From Halomonas sp. Bachu 37 (GTDB lineage Bacteria > Pseudomonadota > Gammaproteobacteria > Pseudomonadales > Halomonadaceae), in assembly GCF_039691755.1 (NCBI RefSeq), contig NZ_CP137552.1, positions 1,612,001 to 1,676,000 of the forward strand: DNA of 64,000 bases, given 5' to 3'. Positions 10,201 through 22,009 of the stretch are shown here, in pieces; within the stretch, counting starts at the first letter, position 1; each line of letters opens with the position of its first letter. The translations under genes and the position numbers were made by a program. The notes beneath the pieces are model-generated. The model searched no databases. It worked only from the letters and a program-made list of their open reading frames with translations, and was not told where the DNA came from.

Positions 10201-11322
10201 ATGCGAAGAATCCCCTTTTCTTATGCCCTGGCCAGTCTGCTGGTACTGGTTCTAGCGATATGGCTCGCCTTCGGTAATTTCCAGCGTTTCCAGTCCACAC
10301 CACCGGATGCCTCCCCCCGCAGCGAAGCGGGGCCGAGGGTCGAAGTCGTCGTGCAGCAGAGTACCCCATTCATTCCTCAGCAGGTCGTCCAGGGCCAGCT
10401 GACTGCCGAGCGCGAAACCACCCTGCGCGCCAATGTCGCCGGTTTCGTGGAACAAAAGCCGGTAGCGCAAGGCAGCCGTGTCGAGGCAGGCGATACGCTA
10501 CTGGTGCTGGATAACGATGCTCTCTCCGAGCGCCTGAAGCAGGCACGCGACGAATTGGCGGTGGCCGAGGCGGAATATAGCGGGGCACGCAGCCTGCGCC
10601 AGCGCGAACTCATTTCGCAGCCAGAACTTCTGCGTTTGCAGAGCGCACTGAGCGCCAGCGCCGCTTCGGTGGCTCAATTGGAGAATCAGCTGGAAGATAG
10701 CCGCCCCACGGCTCCTTTCGCGGGTGTACTGGACCGCGTCCAGGTGGAGCTGGGCGACCTGCTGCAACCCGGCGAGGAGTGGGGGCGGCTGGTGGACGAC
10801 CGGCGTCTGACGGGTGTGGCCTGGGTTTCCCAACAGCAGGTGGGTGAGTTGAGCGTCGGCCTGCCCGTGACCGCGCGGCTGCTCAACGGCGATCACATCG
10901 AGGGGGAGTTGACCCATATCAGCAGTCGTGCCGATGAATCCACACGCAGCTTTTATATCGAAGCGACGCTTGACAACCCCACCAACAAGCGCTTGGCGGG
11001 CGGCAGTGCCGAACTGACGATCACCCTGCCGCCCCGCCAGGTACACACGTTTTCACCGGCACTGCTCAGCCTGGATGGCGAAGGCCGGTTGACGGTCAAG
11101 CATCTGGATGACGACGACCAGGTGCGCCAGAGCGCCGTCGAGCTCATCAGTGCCGACACGCAACGCGCCTACGTGGCGGGGCTTCCCGATCCGCTGCGTT
11201 TGATTACGCTGGGGGCGGGCATGGTGGAAAGAGGGCAGACGGTATCCCCTGTCCCCGCTGAAGAGGCGACAATTTCCCAATCTCCGAACGGTCAGGATAG
11301 CGTGCATGCGCCAGTTGATTGA
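10201..11322 (+). CDS. RND efflux periplasmic adaptor (membrane fusion protein)
   Basis: A 373-aa adaptor that would link the inner-membrane pump encoded next to it to an outer-membrane channel. The N-terminus MRRIPFSYALASLLVLVLAIWLAF is a signal anchor without a lipobox. A lipoyl-like half follows (VVQGQLTAERETTLRANVAGFV, then GSRVEAGDTLLVLDN), then a short hairpin near residues 100-150 and beta-barrel domains. The longer frame from 10009 has a Pro/Arg-rich lead without family similarity, so I use the ATG at 10201; its SD is poor. It overlaps the permease gene by 17 bp. No TolC-like gene is nearby. Confidence 0.88.
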   Translation: MRRIPFSYALASLLVLVLAIWLAFGNFQRFQSTPPDASPRSEAGPRVEVVVQQSTPFIPQQVVQGQLTAERETTLRANVAGFVEQKPVAQGSRVEAGDTLLVLDNDALSERLKQARDELAVAEAEYSGARSLRQRELISQPELLRLQSALSASAASVAQLENQLEDSRPTAPFAGVLDRVQVELGDLLQPGEEWGRLVDDRRLTGVAWVSQQQVGELSVGLPVTARLLNGDHIEGELTHISSRADESTRSFYIEATLDNPTNKRLAGGSAELTITLPPRQVHTFSPALLSLDGEGRLTVKHLDDDDQVRQSAVELISADTQRAYVAGLPDPLRLITLGAGMVERGQTVSPVPAEEATISQSPNGQDSVHAPVD

Positions 11323-14300
11323 CGCGGCACTAGCCCACTCCCGTACGACGTTGCTGCTGTTGGTGAGCTTGCTGCTGGCGGGTACCGCCGCCTGGCAGAT
11401 GATTCCCAAGGAGGCCAACCCCGACGTCACCATTCCCATGATCTATGTCTCGCTGTCGCTGGAAGGGGTCAGCCCCGAAGATGGCGAGCGGCTGCTGATT
11501 CGTCCCATGGAACAGGAACTTCGCGGTATAGAAGGGCTGCGCAAGTTCACCGCACAGTCCAGCGAGGGCCATGGCTCCATTACTTTGGAATTCGATGCCG
11601 GTTTCGACCCCGACGCCGCGCTTACCGACGTGCGCGACCGCGTGGATATCGCCCGCAGTGAGTTGCCTTCCGAAGCCGACGAGCCGCGCGTGATGGAAGT
11701 CAATGTCTCGGAGTTTCCGGCACTGACCATCGGCCTTTCGGGGCAGCTGAATACCCGCGAGCGGATGTCCATCGCCCGGCAGCTGCAGGAGGAGATCGAA
11801 GGCATCGCCGATGTGCTGGAAGTCGATATCGCCGGCGAGCGGGAGGACATGCTGGAAATCGTCGTCGACCCGCTGGTACTCGAAAGTTACGGCATCGACT
11901 TCGATACGTTGTTCAACCAGGTCTCGCGCAACAATCGCCTGGTGGCGGCGGGCAGCCTGGATACCGGCGCCGGGCGTCTGGCGCTGAAAGTCCCCGGCAT
12001 CATCGAATCCCTTGAAGACGTCATGAACATGCCGATCAAGGTCGAGGGCGACCAGGTGGTGACCTTTGGCGATGTCGCCTGGATCAATCCCACCTACAAG
12101 GACCCCGAAGGCTTTGCCCGCATCGATGACCAACCCGCCGTGGTACTGGAAATATCCAAACGCGCCGGGGCCAATATCATCGCCACCATCGACGCCGTAC
12201 GCGAACGCCTGGCCCAGGCGGACGATATGCTGCCCGAAGAGTTGCAGATCACCACGATTCTGGATGAGTCGACGACCGTCGAAAACATGCTCTCTGAGCT
12301 TTTGAATAACGTGCTGACTGCCGTGGTGCTGGTACTGATCGTGGTAGTCGCGGTGATGGGCTGGCGCATGGCGCTGCTGGTGGGACTTACCATTCCCGGT
12401 GCTTTCCTCACCGGCATCCTGCTGATCTGGGCGTTTGGTTTCACGCTCAACATTGTGGTGCTGTTTGCGCTGATTCTGGTGGCGGGAATGCTGGTGGATG
12501 GCGCCATCGTGGTCAGCGAGCTTGCCGACCGCCACCTGCGCGACGGTGAGCCACCTCATCAGGCATGGCTTAACGCCGCCTCGCGCATGAGCTGGCCGGT
12601 CATCGCCTCTACCGCCACCACACTGGCGGTATTCGTGCCTTTGCTGTTCTGGCCCGGCGTGGTGGGCCAGTTCATGAAATACCTGCCGGCCACGGTGATC
12701 TTGTGTCTTCTGGCGTCATTGGCCATGGCGCTGGTGTTCCTGCCCGCCCTGGGTCGCTTGTTTACCCGCACGGCCACTGCGACTAACGGTGCCGATACAG
12801 GCGATACCGCCACGTCATTCGGGCGCGGCTACCGTCATTTATTGGCCAGATTGCTCAAGCATCCGGCCTGGGTGCTGCTGATCGCCGTGTTATTGATGGT
12901 GCTGCTGTACACCGGCTACGCCCGCTTCAATCACGGTATCGACTTCTTTCCCAATGTCGAGCCCGAAAGTGCCCAGGTACTCGTGCGCGCCCGCGGCGAT
13001 TTCTCTGCCGCGGAGACCGACGCCATCGTGCAGCGCGTGGAAGCCAAATTATCGGGCATGAGCGAAGTCAGGGCGTTGTATGCTCGCTCTTTTGCCGTGC
13101 CCAACGAACAGATGGGCAACGACGTGATCGGCATGCTGCAATTTCAGTTCATCGATTGGCATCAACGCCGCCCCGCCCGCGCCATCCTGGCCGACATGGC
13201 CGAGCGCGCCCGCGATATTCCCGGCATCACGCTGGAGTTCCAGGAACAGGAAATGGGCCCCGGCGGGGGCAAGCCTATCGTGCTCGAAGTCAGCGCCACC
13301 GATCCCGCCGTCGCCGATGCGGGAGTCAACCAACTGAACCAGTGGATGCGCGATCTGGGCGGTTTCGTCGATATCCAGGATAACCGCAGCCTGCCGGGCG
13401 TGGAGTGGCGAGTTAACGTGGATCGCGAAGCCGCGGCGCGCATGGGCACCGACGTAACGACCATCGGCAGCGCGGTACAACTGCTCACCACCGGCCTTCA
13501 GGTCGCAAGCTACCGCCCACCGCAAGTCAGTGACGAAGTGGATATTCGTGTGCGCTTGCCGCAGCACTGGCGCTCACTCGATCAACTGGAACGTCTCACC
13601 ATCAACACCCAGCGGGGCCAGGTGCCGATCTCGCACTTCGTGACTCTGACCCCGGCGCCGAAGGTGGGTACGCTCAACCGTATCGATGGTCGGCGCGCCA
13701 TTACCATCGAGGCCGATCTCGCCCCCGGTTTTCTCGCCGACGAGCGGTTGAGCGCACTATTCGAGGCCAGTGGCGACAGCTTGCCGGACGGCTTGATGGT
13801 CAATGTCGCCGGCGAGCAGGAAGACCAGCAGGAGTCGATGCAGTTCCTGGTGACCGCGTTCCTGGTCGCCATCGGCTTGATGGCGCTGATTCTGGTGACC
13901 CAGTTCAATAGCTTCTACCAGGCGGGCCTGGTGCTTTCGGCAATCGTATTTTCCACGGCCGGGGTACTGATGGGGTTGCTCATCACCGGTCAGGCTTTCG
14001 GGATCGTCATGGTGGGAATGGGGATAATTGCTCTGGCGGGGATCGTGGTAAACAACAATATCGTCTTGATCGATACCTTCAACGAGTTGCGTGGCGAGGG
14101 CATGGCGCCTGGCGACGCCGCGCTGGAGGCGGGTTGTCTGCGCCTGCGTCCCGTGCTGCTCACGGCGATTACCACAGTGCTCGGCTTGATGCCGATGGTG
14201 CTGGGCATCAATGTCGACCTGTTCACCCCCGCGCTGGGCTTCAGTGCCCCTTCCGCGCAGTGGTGGACGCAGATGTCCAGCGCCATAGCCGGCGGGCTTA

Positions 14301-14377
14301 CCTTTGCTACCGTCCTGACGCTGCTGCTCACCCCGTGCATGCTGGTACTGGGCAGCAAGGCAAAACGGCGCCCTTAG
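11306..14377 (+). CDS. RND-family efflux permease
   Basis: A 1023-aa proton-driven inner-membrane pump of the AcrB/MexB (HAE-1-like) superfamily. It has the typical plan of TM1, a large periplasmic loop, TM2-6, a linker, TM7, a second loop and TM8-12. Diagnostic segments are PKEANPDVTIP, VAGMLVDGAIVV in TM4 and GIVVNNNIVLIDTFNELR in TM10. In TM4 the usual Asp-Asp proton-relay pair is Asp-Gly, so one acidic residue is missing. The gene is co-translated with the adaptor (17-bp overlap). Its stop codon lies in the loop of a terminator-like hairpin. The substrate cannot be read from sequence. Confidence 0.93.
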   Translation: MRQLIDAALAHSRTTLLLLVSLLLAGTAAWQMIPKEANPDVTIPMIYVSLSLEGVSPEDGERLLIRPMEQELRGIEGLRKFTAQSSEGHGSITLEFDAGFDPDAALTDVRDRVDIARSELPSEADEPRVMEVNVSEFPALTIGLSGQLNTRERMSIARQLQEEIEGIADVLEVDIAGEREDMLEIVVDPLVLESYGIDFDTLFNQVSRNNRLVAAGSLDTGAGRLALKVPGIIESLEDVMNMPIKVEGDQVVTFGDVAWINPTYKDPEGFARIDDQPAVVLEISKRAGANIIATIDAVRERLAQADDMLPEELQITTILDESTTVENMLSELLNNVLTAVVLVLIVVVAVMGWRMALLVGLTIPGAFLTGILLIWAFGFTLNIVVLFALILVAGMLVDGAIVVSELADRHLRDGEPPHQAWLNAASRMSWPVIASTATTLAVFVPLLFWPGVVGQFMKYLPATVILCLLASLAMALVFLPALGRLFTRTATATNGADTGDTATSFGRGYRHLLARLLKHPAWVLLIAVLLMVLLYTGYARFNHGIDFFPNVEPESAQVLVRARGDFSAAETDAIVQRVEAKLSGMSEVRALYARSFAVPNEQMGNDVIGMLQFQFIDWHQRRPARAILADMAERARDIPGITLEFQEQEMGPGGGKPIVLEVSATDPAVADAGVNQLNQWMRDLGGFVDIQDNRSLPGVEWRVNVDREAAARMGTDVTTIGSAVQLLTTGLQVASYRPPQVSDEVDIRVRLPQHWRSLDQLERLTINTQRGQVPISHFVTLTPAPKVGTLNRIDGRRAITIEADLAPGFLADERLSALFEASGDSLPDGLMVNVAGEQEDQQESMQFLVTAFLVAIGLMALILVTQFNSFYQAGLVLSAIVFSTAGVLMGLLITGQAFGIVMVGMGIIALAGIVVNNNIVLIDTFNELRGEGMAPGDAALEAGCLRLRPVLLTAITTVLGLMPMVLGINVDLFTPALGFSAPSAQWWTQMSSAIAGGLTFATVLTLLLTPCMLVLGSKAKRRP

Positions 14378-14386
14378 GCGCCGTTA
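14362..14386. terminator. Terminator-like hairpin, copy 1
   Basis: Arms AACGGCGCC and GGCGCCGTT with loop CTTA. The RND permease TAG falls inside the loop. The T-tail (TTAATTT) is short. An identical hairpin sits 187 bp downstream. Confidence 0.6.
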
Positions 14387-14421
14387 ATTTGCTAGAACCA
14401 CAGCATCGTATCCAGCCCTCT

Positions 14422-14484
14422 GCGGGGGCGCTATGAACCCGTCCTTGGGCGCTAAATTCGCCATCCTTGGCGAATAACCCCCGC
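14422..14484. other. Structured, possibly repetitive non-coding element
   Basis: Outer arms GCGGGGG (14422-14428) and CCCCCGC (14478-14484) enclose a CCC-GGG hairpin (loop GTCCTT) and the perfect hairpin ATTCGCC/GGCGAAT (14456-14475, loop ATCCTT). The similar TCCTT loops suggest related REP-type units or a small structured RNA. No ORF fits. Confidence 0.45.
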
Positions 14485-14549
14485 TTCAGGCTGATTCCGA
14501 TCCTGTGTTGGGCAATGTTTCAATTTGCCGACTAGATTTTCCACTAACC

Positions 14550-14572
14550 AAACGGCGCCCTTAGGCGCCGTT
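14550..14572. terminator. Terminator-like hairpin, copy 2
   Basis: An exact copy of the copy-1 stem and loop (AACGGCGCC, CTTA, GGCGCCGTT), followed by T-rich sequence. It lies between the convergent permease and rsd genes. The 14378-14683 gap holds this hairpin and the structured element, and no gene. Confidence 0.6.
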
Positions 14573-14683
14573 CGTCTATTTGTATTTGTATAAAGCCAAT
14601 TCGAATACGGTTTGTTCGGGGGTAGCCTTCGCTGGGCTGGAAGACGTTTATTACTATTCTAAGGCTCGATGGGCGTCCAAGGC

Positions 14684-15184
14684 TCAGACCGAGGGACGGG
14701 CCGCTGCTGCCGGTGCGGGGGGAGTATGCGCTGCATGCAACCGAGCAATCAACTGATCCTCCAGAGCGAAACGCTCGGTCAATCCTTTCGCCAGGCGGTC
14801 CACCCAAGCGGGCAGACGGTGCATGTACTGCTCGCATTTCACCGTGGTGGCGTATTCGGTATCGAACTCCAGCACCATCTGCGTCGACAGCTCCAAACGC
14901 TCGAGCAGTTTTTCCGCTATCGTCAATGCCTGGTCATCATCGAAGGCACGCGCTTCTTCCGCCAACTGCGGATAGATTTCAAAGTGACCGGCACTGATGT
15001 AGTCCATCAATAACTGGCTAAAACCATCGATGCTCGGTTTTTCCACTTTTTCCAGCTCCGCATCGCAGGTTTCCTTGAGTTCAAGAAAACCCACCAGCAG
15101 CTCCCGGCGCTGCTCCAGCCAGCGGTCAATCAGCGTATGCACGCCCCCCCAGCGCTCCTGGGCGCTTTTACAATTCTCGAGCAT
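14684..15184 (-). CDS. rsd: Anti-sigma-70 factor Rsd/AlgQ
   Basis: A 166-aa cytosolic protein that binds sigma-70 region 4 and shifts RNA polymerase toward alternative sigma factors; the Pseudomonas homologue AlgQ affects alginate and siderophore genes. The N-terminus MLENCKSAQERWGGVHTLIDRWL is the family hallmark. An all-helical body follows (LLVGFLEL, FSQLLMDYISAGHFEIYPQL, LVLEFDTEY). The C-terminal Pro/Ala tail (about 150-166) is probably disordered. It is a single gene, unlinked in translation to dsbB. Confidence 0.94.
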   Translation of the reverse strand: MLENCKSAQERWGGVHTLIDRWLEQRRELLVGFLELKETCDAELEKVEKPSIDGFSQLLMDYISAGHFEIYPQLAEEARAFDDDQALTIAEKLLERLELSTQMVLEFDTEYATTVKCEQYMHRLPAWVDRLAKGLTERFALEDQLIARLHAAHTPPAPAAAARPSV

Positions 15185-15267
15185 GGGGTCTCTCCTTGCT
15201 GTTGCCAGACTAATTGATGGCGTAATTCGCCTTTTCGATTCCCGCCGTCACTCCCGACAACGGTCCA

Positions 15268-15783
15268 CTAACGACGGCTTACAGCCTGCCAGACAATTGC
15301 CAACGGGGCCAGAGCCAATAACAAAAAACCGATCAAGGTCCACGCAGGCAGCGTGATTCCCAGAAACAGGAAATCGATCTCGGCGCACTCCCCCGAGCCG
15401 GTAAGCACCATCGCCACGACTTCCTGGAACGGCAGGATATCCATCATGTAGTCCAGCCCCGGTCCGCAGCTCGGCACTTCATCGGCGGGCAGGGTCTGCA
15501 GCCAGACGTGGCGCCCGGCGACAAACGCGCCGCCGCCCACCGTCAACAGGCCCAGCACGCCGTAGATCGCTCGCCCGACGCGCCCGGCCGGGTTGTGTAT
15601 TGCCGCCACCAGCAGCACGACAGCGGTGGCGATCACCCCGACACGCTGAAAAATGCACAACGGACACGGCTCCAGCCCCGCGATATGCTCGAGGCCCAGC
15701 GCCACCGCCATCATCAACACACAAAAACCGAAGCCCGCCAGCGCCAAGGGGCGCAGCGCTACCGGACGAAGAGAGGACGTCAT
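15268..15783 (-). CDS. dsbB: Disulfide bond formation protein B
   Basis: Inner-membrane quinone reductase that reoxidises DsbA. The 171-aa protein has four membrane helices. The first redox pair is in LEPCPLCIFQRVG; the second pair is the Cys of VPSCGPGLDYMMD and the Cys of GSGECAEIDFLFLG, in the second periplasmic loop. The ATG overlaps the gshA stop as ATGA, coupling glutathione synthesis and periplasmic disulfide formation in one message. Confidence 0.95.
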   Translation of the reverse strand: MTSSLRPVALRPLALAGFGFCVLMMAVALGLEHIAGLEPCPLCIFQRVGVIATAVVLLVAAIHNPAGRVGRAIYGVLGLLTVGGGAFVAGRHVWLQTLPADEVPSCGPGLDYMMDILPFQEVVAMVLTGSGECAEIDFLFLGITLPAWTLIGFLLLALAPLAIVWQAVSRR

Positions 15784-17456
15784 GAATTCGCTCCGCTATC
15801 CAGAGCGCTCAACGATCGAGATTCCCGAGCCTGACTGAAGTAGACCTCGAGGAATTCAGCGAAGGATTGCGTATCCCCCTGCTCGATATCGCGTTGCTGC
15901 TGATGCGAGGTCTCGACCAATTGCGTCAGCAGGGCCTCCCGCGCCCGCGGTATGGGCTCGTTCGCCAGCGCTGCCGCCTGCTCCTTGGCCAGCGCCAGCA
16001 TGGCGTCACTCAGGGATTCGCCGTTTTCCTGCAAACGAGCCAGCAGACGTCCGGATGGCGTCAACCCCGGGTCTTCAAGCATCCCTTCGAGCTCGTTCAG
16101 CGCATCGGCGTGGGGCGAGCCCTCCTCCATGGCATCCAGCAAGCGGGCAACGTCGCGCATCTCGGTAAAGATCCTTCCCCCCCACTGGGCCAACTTGAGC
16201 GTGGTGCCGTTATCCACCAGCTCGAGTGCGGGGTCGCGTCCCCGTTCCACCACCAGGCGACGGTTATCGTCAAGGCGATCGCACTCTTCGTCGCTGATCC
16301 ACGGACTTTCGCTCAGCAGGCACCACATCAGGAAGGTATCGACGAAACGCATCTGGGTTTCGGTGACCCCCAGCGGATCGAAGGGGTTGAGGTCCAGACA
16401 ACGCACCTCGATATACTCCACTCCCCGCGCCTCGAGTGCCTGGCTCGGCGTTTCATTGTGTTTGGCCACGCGCTTGGGGCGGATATCGCTGTAGTACTCG
16501 TTCTCGATCTGCAGGATATTGGCGTTGAGCTGGCGCCAGTCCCCCTCTTCGTTCACTCCCAGCACCTGATAGTCCGGCCACGGACTCGAGATCGCATGAC
16601 GCAGGGTATTGACGTAGTTGGAGAGCGAGTTGAAGCAGATCTTCAGCTGCTCCTGGACCTTGTTCTGATAGCCCAGGTCCGACATGCGCAAGGTCGTGGC
16701 ATAGGGCGCGTAGTAGGTCTCGGCATCCAGTTCCTTGAGTTTTGCCGGCACCTTGCCCCCGGCCAGGAAACTCTTGTCGATTGCCGGAGACGCCCCGAAC
16801 AGGTAAAGCAGCAACCAGCTATGGCGGCGGAAATTGCGGATCAGACCGAAATAGCGCGACGAGCGATAGTCGTTGAAAGGCGTGTCGGTCACGCCGTCCA
16901 GCTCGCGCAGGGCCTGCCACATGTCATCGGCCAGCGACACATTGTAGTGAACCCCCGCAATCGCCTGCATGATCCGCCCGTAACGTATATCCAAGCCCTT
17001 GCGGTAGACGTGCTTCATCGTCCCCACGTTGGAAGTGCCGTAGTCGGCGATGGGAACGCTATCGTTGCCCGATAGCCGCGCCGGCATGCTGCCGGGCCAG
17101 ATCAACTCATTTCCCAGGTGGCGGTAGCTGAAGCGGTGCAGGTCGTTGAGAAACGCCAGCGCATCACTCGGCCGGGTATAGACCGGCGTAATGTACTCCA
17201 GCAATGCCTCGGAATAATCCGTGGTGATATGCGGATGGGTAAGCTTGGAACCCAACGCCCACGGGTGCGGCGTCTGTGACACGTGGCCTTGCGGGTCAAC
17301 GCGCAGCCCCTCCTTTTCCAGACCGCGACGCAAGCGGCTGATTCGCCCCTGGCGAGCGGGAACCATCAGCCGCTCGACCATGGCGGAAAGAGAGCTGGAG
17401 GCGGCTTGGCTTCCTTGCGCGGCTTGTGAACCTGAAGAGGAAATTGAATCAGGCAA
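15780..17456 (-). CDS. gshA: Glutamate-cysteine ligase
   Basis: ATP-dependent first step of glutathione synthesis. The 558-aa, proteobacterial-type enzyme has RLRRGLEKEGLRVDPQGHVS, PHPWALGSKLTHPHITTDYSEALLEYITPV, the YRKGLDIRYGRIMQAIAGVHYNVS block and YIEVRCLDLNPFDP. The start is TTG at 17456 with AAGGAG 8 bp upstream. This gives a Ser/Ala-rich extension of 25 residues. The internal ATG at residue 26 matches the E. coli length better but has no SD. It overlaps dsbB by 4 bp. Confidence 0.95.
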   Translation of the reverse strand: MPDSISSSGSQAAQGSQAASSSLSAMVERLMVPARQGRISRLRRGLEKEGLRVDPQGHVSQTPHPWALGSKLTHPHITTDYSEALLEYITPVYTRPSDALAFLNDLHRFSYRHLGNELIWPGSMPARLSGNDSVPIADYGTSNVGTMKHVYRKGLDIRYGRIMQAIAGVHYNVSLADDMWQALRELDGVTDTPFNDYRSSRYFGLIRNFRRHSWLLLYLFGASPAIDKSFLAGGKVPAKLKELDAETYYAPYATTLRMSDLGYQNKVQEQLKICFNSLSNYVNTLRHAISSPWPDYQVLGVNEEGDWRQLNANILQIENEYYSDIRPKRVAKHNETPSQALEARGVEYIEVRCLDLNPFDPLGVTETQMRFVDTFLMWCLLSESPWISDEECDRLDDNRRLVVERGRDPALELVDNGTTLKLAQWGGRIFTEMRDVARLLDAMEEGSPHADALNELEGMLEDPGLTPSGRLLARLQENGESLSDAMLALAKEQAAALANEPIPRAREALLTQLVETSHQQQRDIEQGDTQSFAEFLEVYFSQARESRSLSALDSGANS

Positions 17457-17570
17457 GGCGAACGCTCCTTGTCAGGGAGGCCCGTCTCGCGGGCCTGTAT
17501 GAAAACAGACGGCCATGCCGTAGAAACGCAGCATATGGCGACCTTGAGGAAAGTTTCAAGACAGCCATCC

Positions 17571-19931
<2,361 letters not shown>

Positions 19932-20045
19932 GCTGCAATAAAGATTCGCGACAAGGTATCACAATCGTCTGCCAACCGCTTCAAGTGGGCACCAAACACA
20001 GCGTCGTCCCTGCCCCGCCCGCCTCGACCCGGCGCCCAACGAAAA

Positions 20046-20074
20046 AACGGAGCCGCGCCAGGCGCTGCTCCGTT
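20046..20074 (-). terminator. Terminator of pckA
   Basis: The arms AACGGAGC and GCTCCGTT, extended by GCGCC/GGCGC, form a long stem. A run of six T follows on the minus strand, about 45 bp after the pckA stop. Confidence 0.92.
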
Positions 20075-20117
20075 CTTGTTGTTTTGCCACTGTGTAGTTC
20101 GTGTGGCTGGCTACCGA

Positions 20118-21674
20118 TCAGGTCAGCTGCGGGCCGGCCTTGACGATGGCGTCGCTGACACCTTCGAACTTCTTGAAGTTGTCGACGAACTTGGTCGCCA
20201 GCTCCTTGAGGTGACGATCGTAGGCGGCACGATCTTCCCAAGTATCGCGCGGATCGAGCAGACTGGAATCCACTCCCGGTACGGCGGTCGGCACGGACAG
20301 GTTCAAGCCCTCGACAAGACGGGTTTCCACGTCACGCAATACGCCGGACTGGATGGCGCTGATGATGGCGCGAGTAGTGGGAATCGAGAAGCGGGCACCG
20401 CCCTCGCCGTAGGCGCCACCGGTCCAGCCGGTGTTGACCAGATAGACCTGGGCGTCCTTGGCTTCCACGCGCTTGATCAAGAGATCGGCATATTCACGGG
20501 CCGGACGCGGGAAGAACGGTGCGCCGAAACAGGTGGAGAACGTCGCTTCCAGACCGGCGGACGAGCCCATTTCGGTGGAGCCCACCTTGGCGGTATAGCC
20601 GGACAGGAAGTGGTACGCGGCGGCTTCCTTGGACAGCACGGAAACCGGCGGCAGCACGCCCGACATGTCGCAGGTCAAAAAGACGATGGCGTTGGGCTCA
20701 CCGGCACGGTTTTCCGGCACACGCTTGTCGATGTGCTCGAGCGGGTAAGCGGCGCGGGAGTTCTGGGTCAGGCTGTCGTCGGCGTAATCCGGCTCGCGAC
20801 GGTCATCCAGCACAACGTTCTCGAGTACGGTGCCGAACTTGATGGCGTTCCAGATGACCGGCTCGTTCTTCTCGGACAAGTCGATGCACTTGGCGTAGCA
20901 GCCGCCTTCGATATTGAATACGGTGCCTTCGCCCCAGCCATGCTCATCGTCACCGATCAGATAGCGTGCCGGGTCTGCGGACAAGGTGGTCTTGCCGGTA
21001 CCCGAAAGGCCGAAGAACAGGCAGGTCTCGCCGTCTTCACCAACGTTGGCACTGCAGTGCATCGGCAGTACGTCGGCATCCGGCAGCAGGTAGTTCTGCA
21101 CCGAGAACATGGCCTTCTTCATTTCACCGGCGTAGCGCATGCCGGCGATCAGCACCTTCTTCTGAGCGAAGTTGATGATCACGCAGCCGTCGGAGTTGGT
21201 GCCGTCACGTTCGGGCTGGCACTCGAAGAACGGGGCATTGTGGATCTGCCACTCGTCCTTGGCGGCGGTGTTATAGGCGGTGGGACGCACGAACATGGTA
21301 CGGCCGAACAGGTTGTGCCACGCGGTTTCGGTGGTGACGCGTACCGGCAGGTAGTGCTCGGGGTCGCTACCGACATGCAGCTCGGAAACGAAACTCTCGT
21401 TGCTGGCGAGATAGTCATCGACACGGTCCCACAAGGCATCGAAATGGTCGGCCTTGAAAGGACGGTTGACGCTGCCCCAGTCGATACTGTCGCGAGTCGA
21501 CGGCTCGTCGACAATGAACCGGTCCTTGGGAGAGCGGCCGGTGCGCAACCCGGTATTCACTACCAGGGCACCATTGGCCGACAGGCGGCCTTCACCACGG
21601 GCCACGGCGCGCTCGATGAGTTCGGCGCTGCTAAGATTCACGTGGGCTTGGGGAGCGGCTTGAGTCGTGGTCAT
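20118..21674 (-). CDS. pckA: Phosphoenolpyruvate carboxykinase (ATP)
   Basis: Converts oxaloacetate to PEP with ATP, the entry to gluconeogenesis. The 518-aa protein has [14 protein letters not shown], the substrate region [15 protein letters not shown], the P-loop [11 protein letters not shown], the metal-binding GDDEHGW, and the adenine-binding [14 protein letters not shown]. The ATG at 21674 is preceded by GGAA at ordinary spacing. It is monocistronic with its own terminator. mdh, also in the window, supplies its substrate, but the genes are not co-transcribed. Confidence 0.97.
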   Translation of the reverse strand: MTTTQAAPQAHVNLSSAELIERAVARGEGRLSANGALVVNTGLRTGRSPKDRFIVDEPSTRDSIDWGSVNRPFKADHFDALWDRVDDYLASNESFVSELHVGSDPEHYLPVRVTTETAWHNLFGRTMFVRPTAYNTAAKDEWQIHNAPFFECQPERDGTNSDGCVIINFAQKKVLIAGMRYAGEMKKAMFSVQNYLLPDADVLPMHCSANVGEDGETCLFFGLSGTGKTTLSADPARYLIGDDEHGWGEGTVFNIEGGCYAKCIDLSEKNEPVIWNAIKFGTVLENVVLDDRREPDYADDSLTQNSRAAYPLEHIDKRVPENRAGEPNAIVFLTCDMSGVLPPVSVLSKEAAAYHFLSGYTAKVGSTEMGSSAGLEATFSTCFGAPFFPRPAREYADLLIKRVEAKDAQVYLVNTGWTGGAYGEGGARFSIPTTRAIISAIQSGVLRDVETRLVEGLNLSVPTAVPGVDSSLLDPRDTWEDRAAYDRHLKELATKFVDNFKKFEGVSDAIVKAGPQLT

Positions 21675-21804
21675 GTCGATTCCTGGGCCTTGCGGCCGAT
21701 TCTCTCGTTTATCGGCGCCGGGGACGCCACCAAAAAATCATCCCAACCGTTTCTGACAGGCGCTCTGACGGGGTCGGGCTCGCTGAAAACGCGGGCATTA
21801 TGAC

Positions 21805-21835
21805 AAAAACAACGCCCCCGGGGAACGGGGGCGTT
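21805..21835 (-). terminator. Terminator downstream of hslO
   Basis: Arms AACGCCCCC and GGGGGCGTT with a short loop; GTTTTTG follows on the minus strand. It ends the yrfG-hslR-hslO transcript before pckA. Confidence 0.88.
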
Positions 21836-22009
21836 GGCAGAAGATATTGTAGTTAAACTACTACAAAGACACTAGATGGTGTGTTGCGGTGCAACATAAA
21901 AATAAAACGTTCGTTTGCTCTGCAAACTGACCTCCTTGAAACACCGGACACTTTTTGTATCGCTCGCTGCGCCGAGCCGTCACGACCCGACTACACGAAT
22001 GCATAAACT
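21836..22009. other. Intergenic AT-richer stretch with small dyads
   Basis: The hslO-pckA gap (21675-22009) contains the pckA promoter side, the terminator above and this stretch. I see only small dyads, for example TTGTAGT/ACTACAA at 21847-21866 and GTTGC/GCAAC near 21884. No gene is evident. Confidence 0.4.

Noticed and set aside
21706..21713. GCCGATAA box upstream of pckA as a sigma-28 promoter
   Set aside because: No TAAA-type -35 lies 11 bp before it; pckA is not a motility gene.
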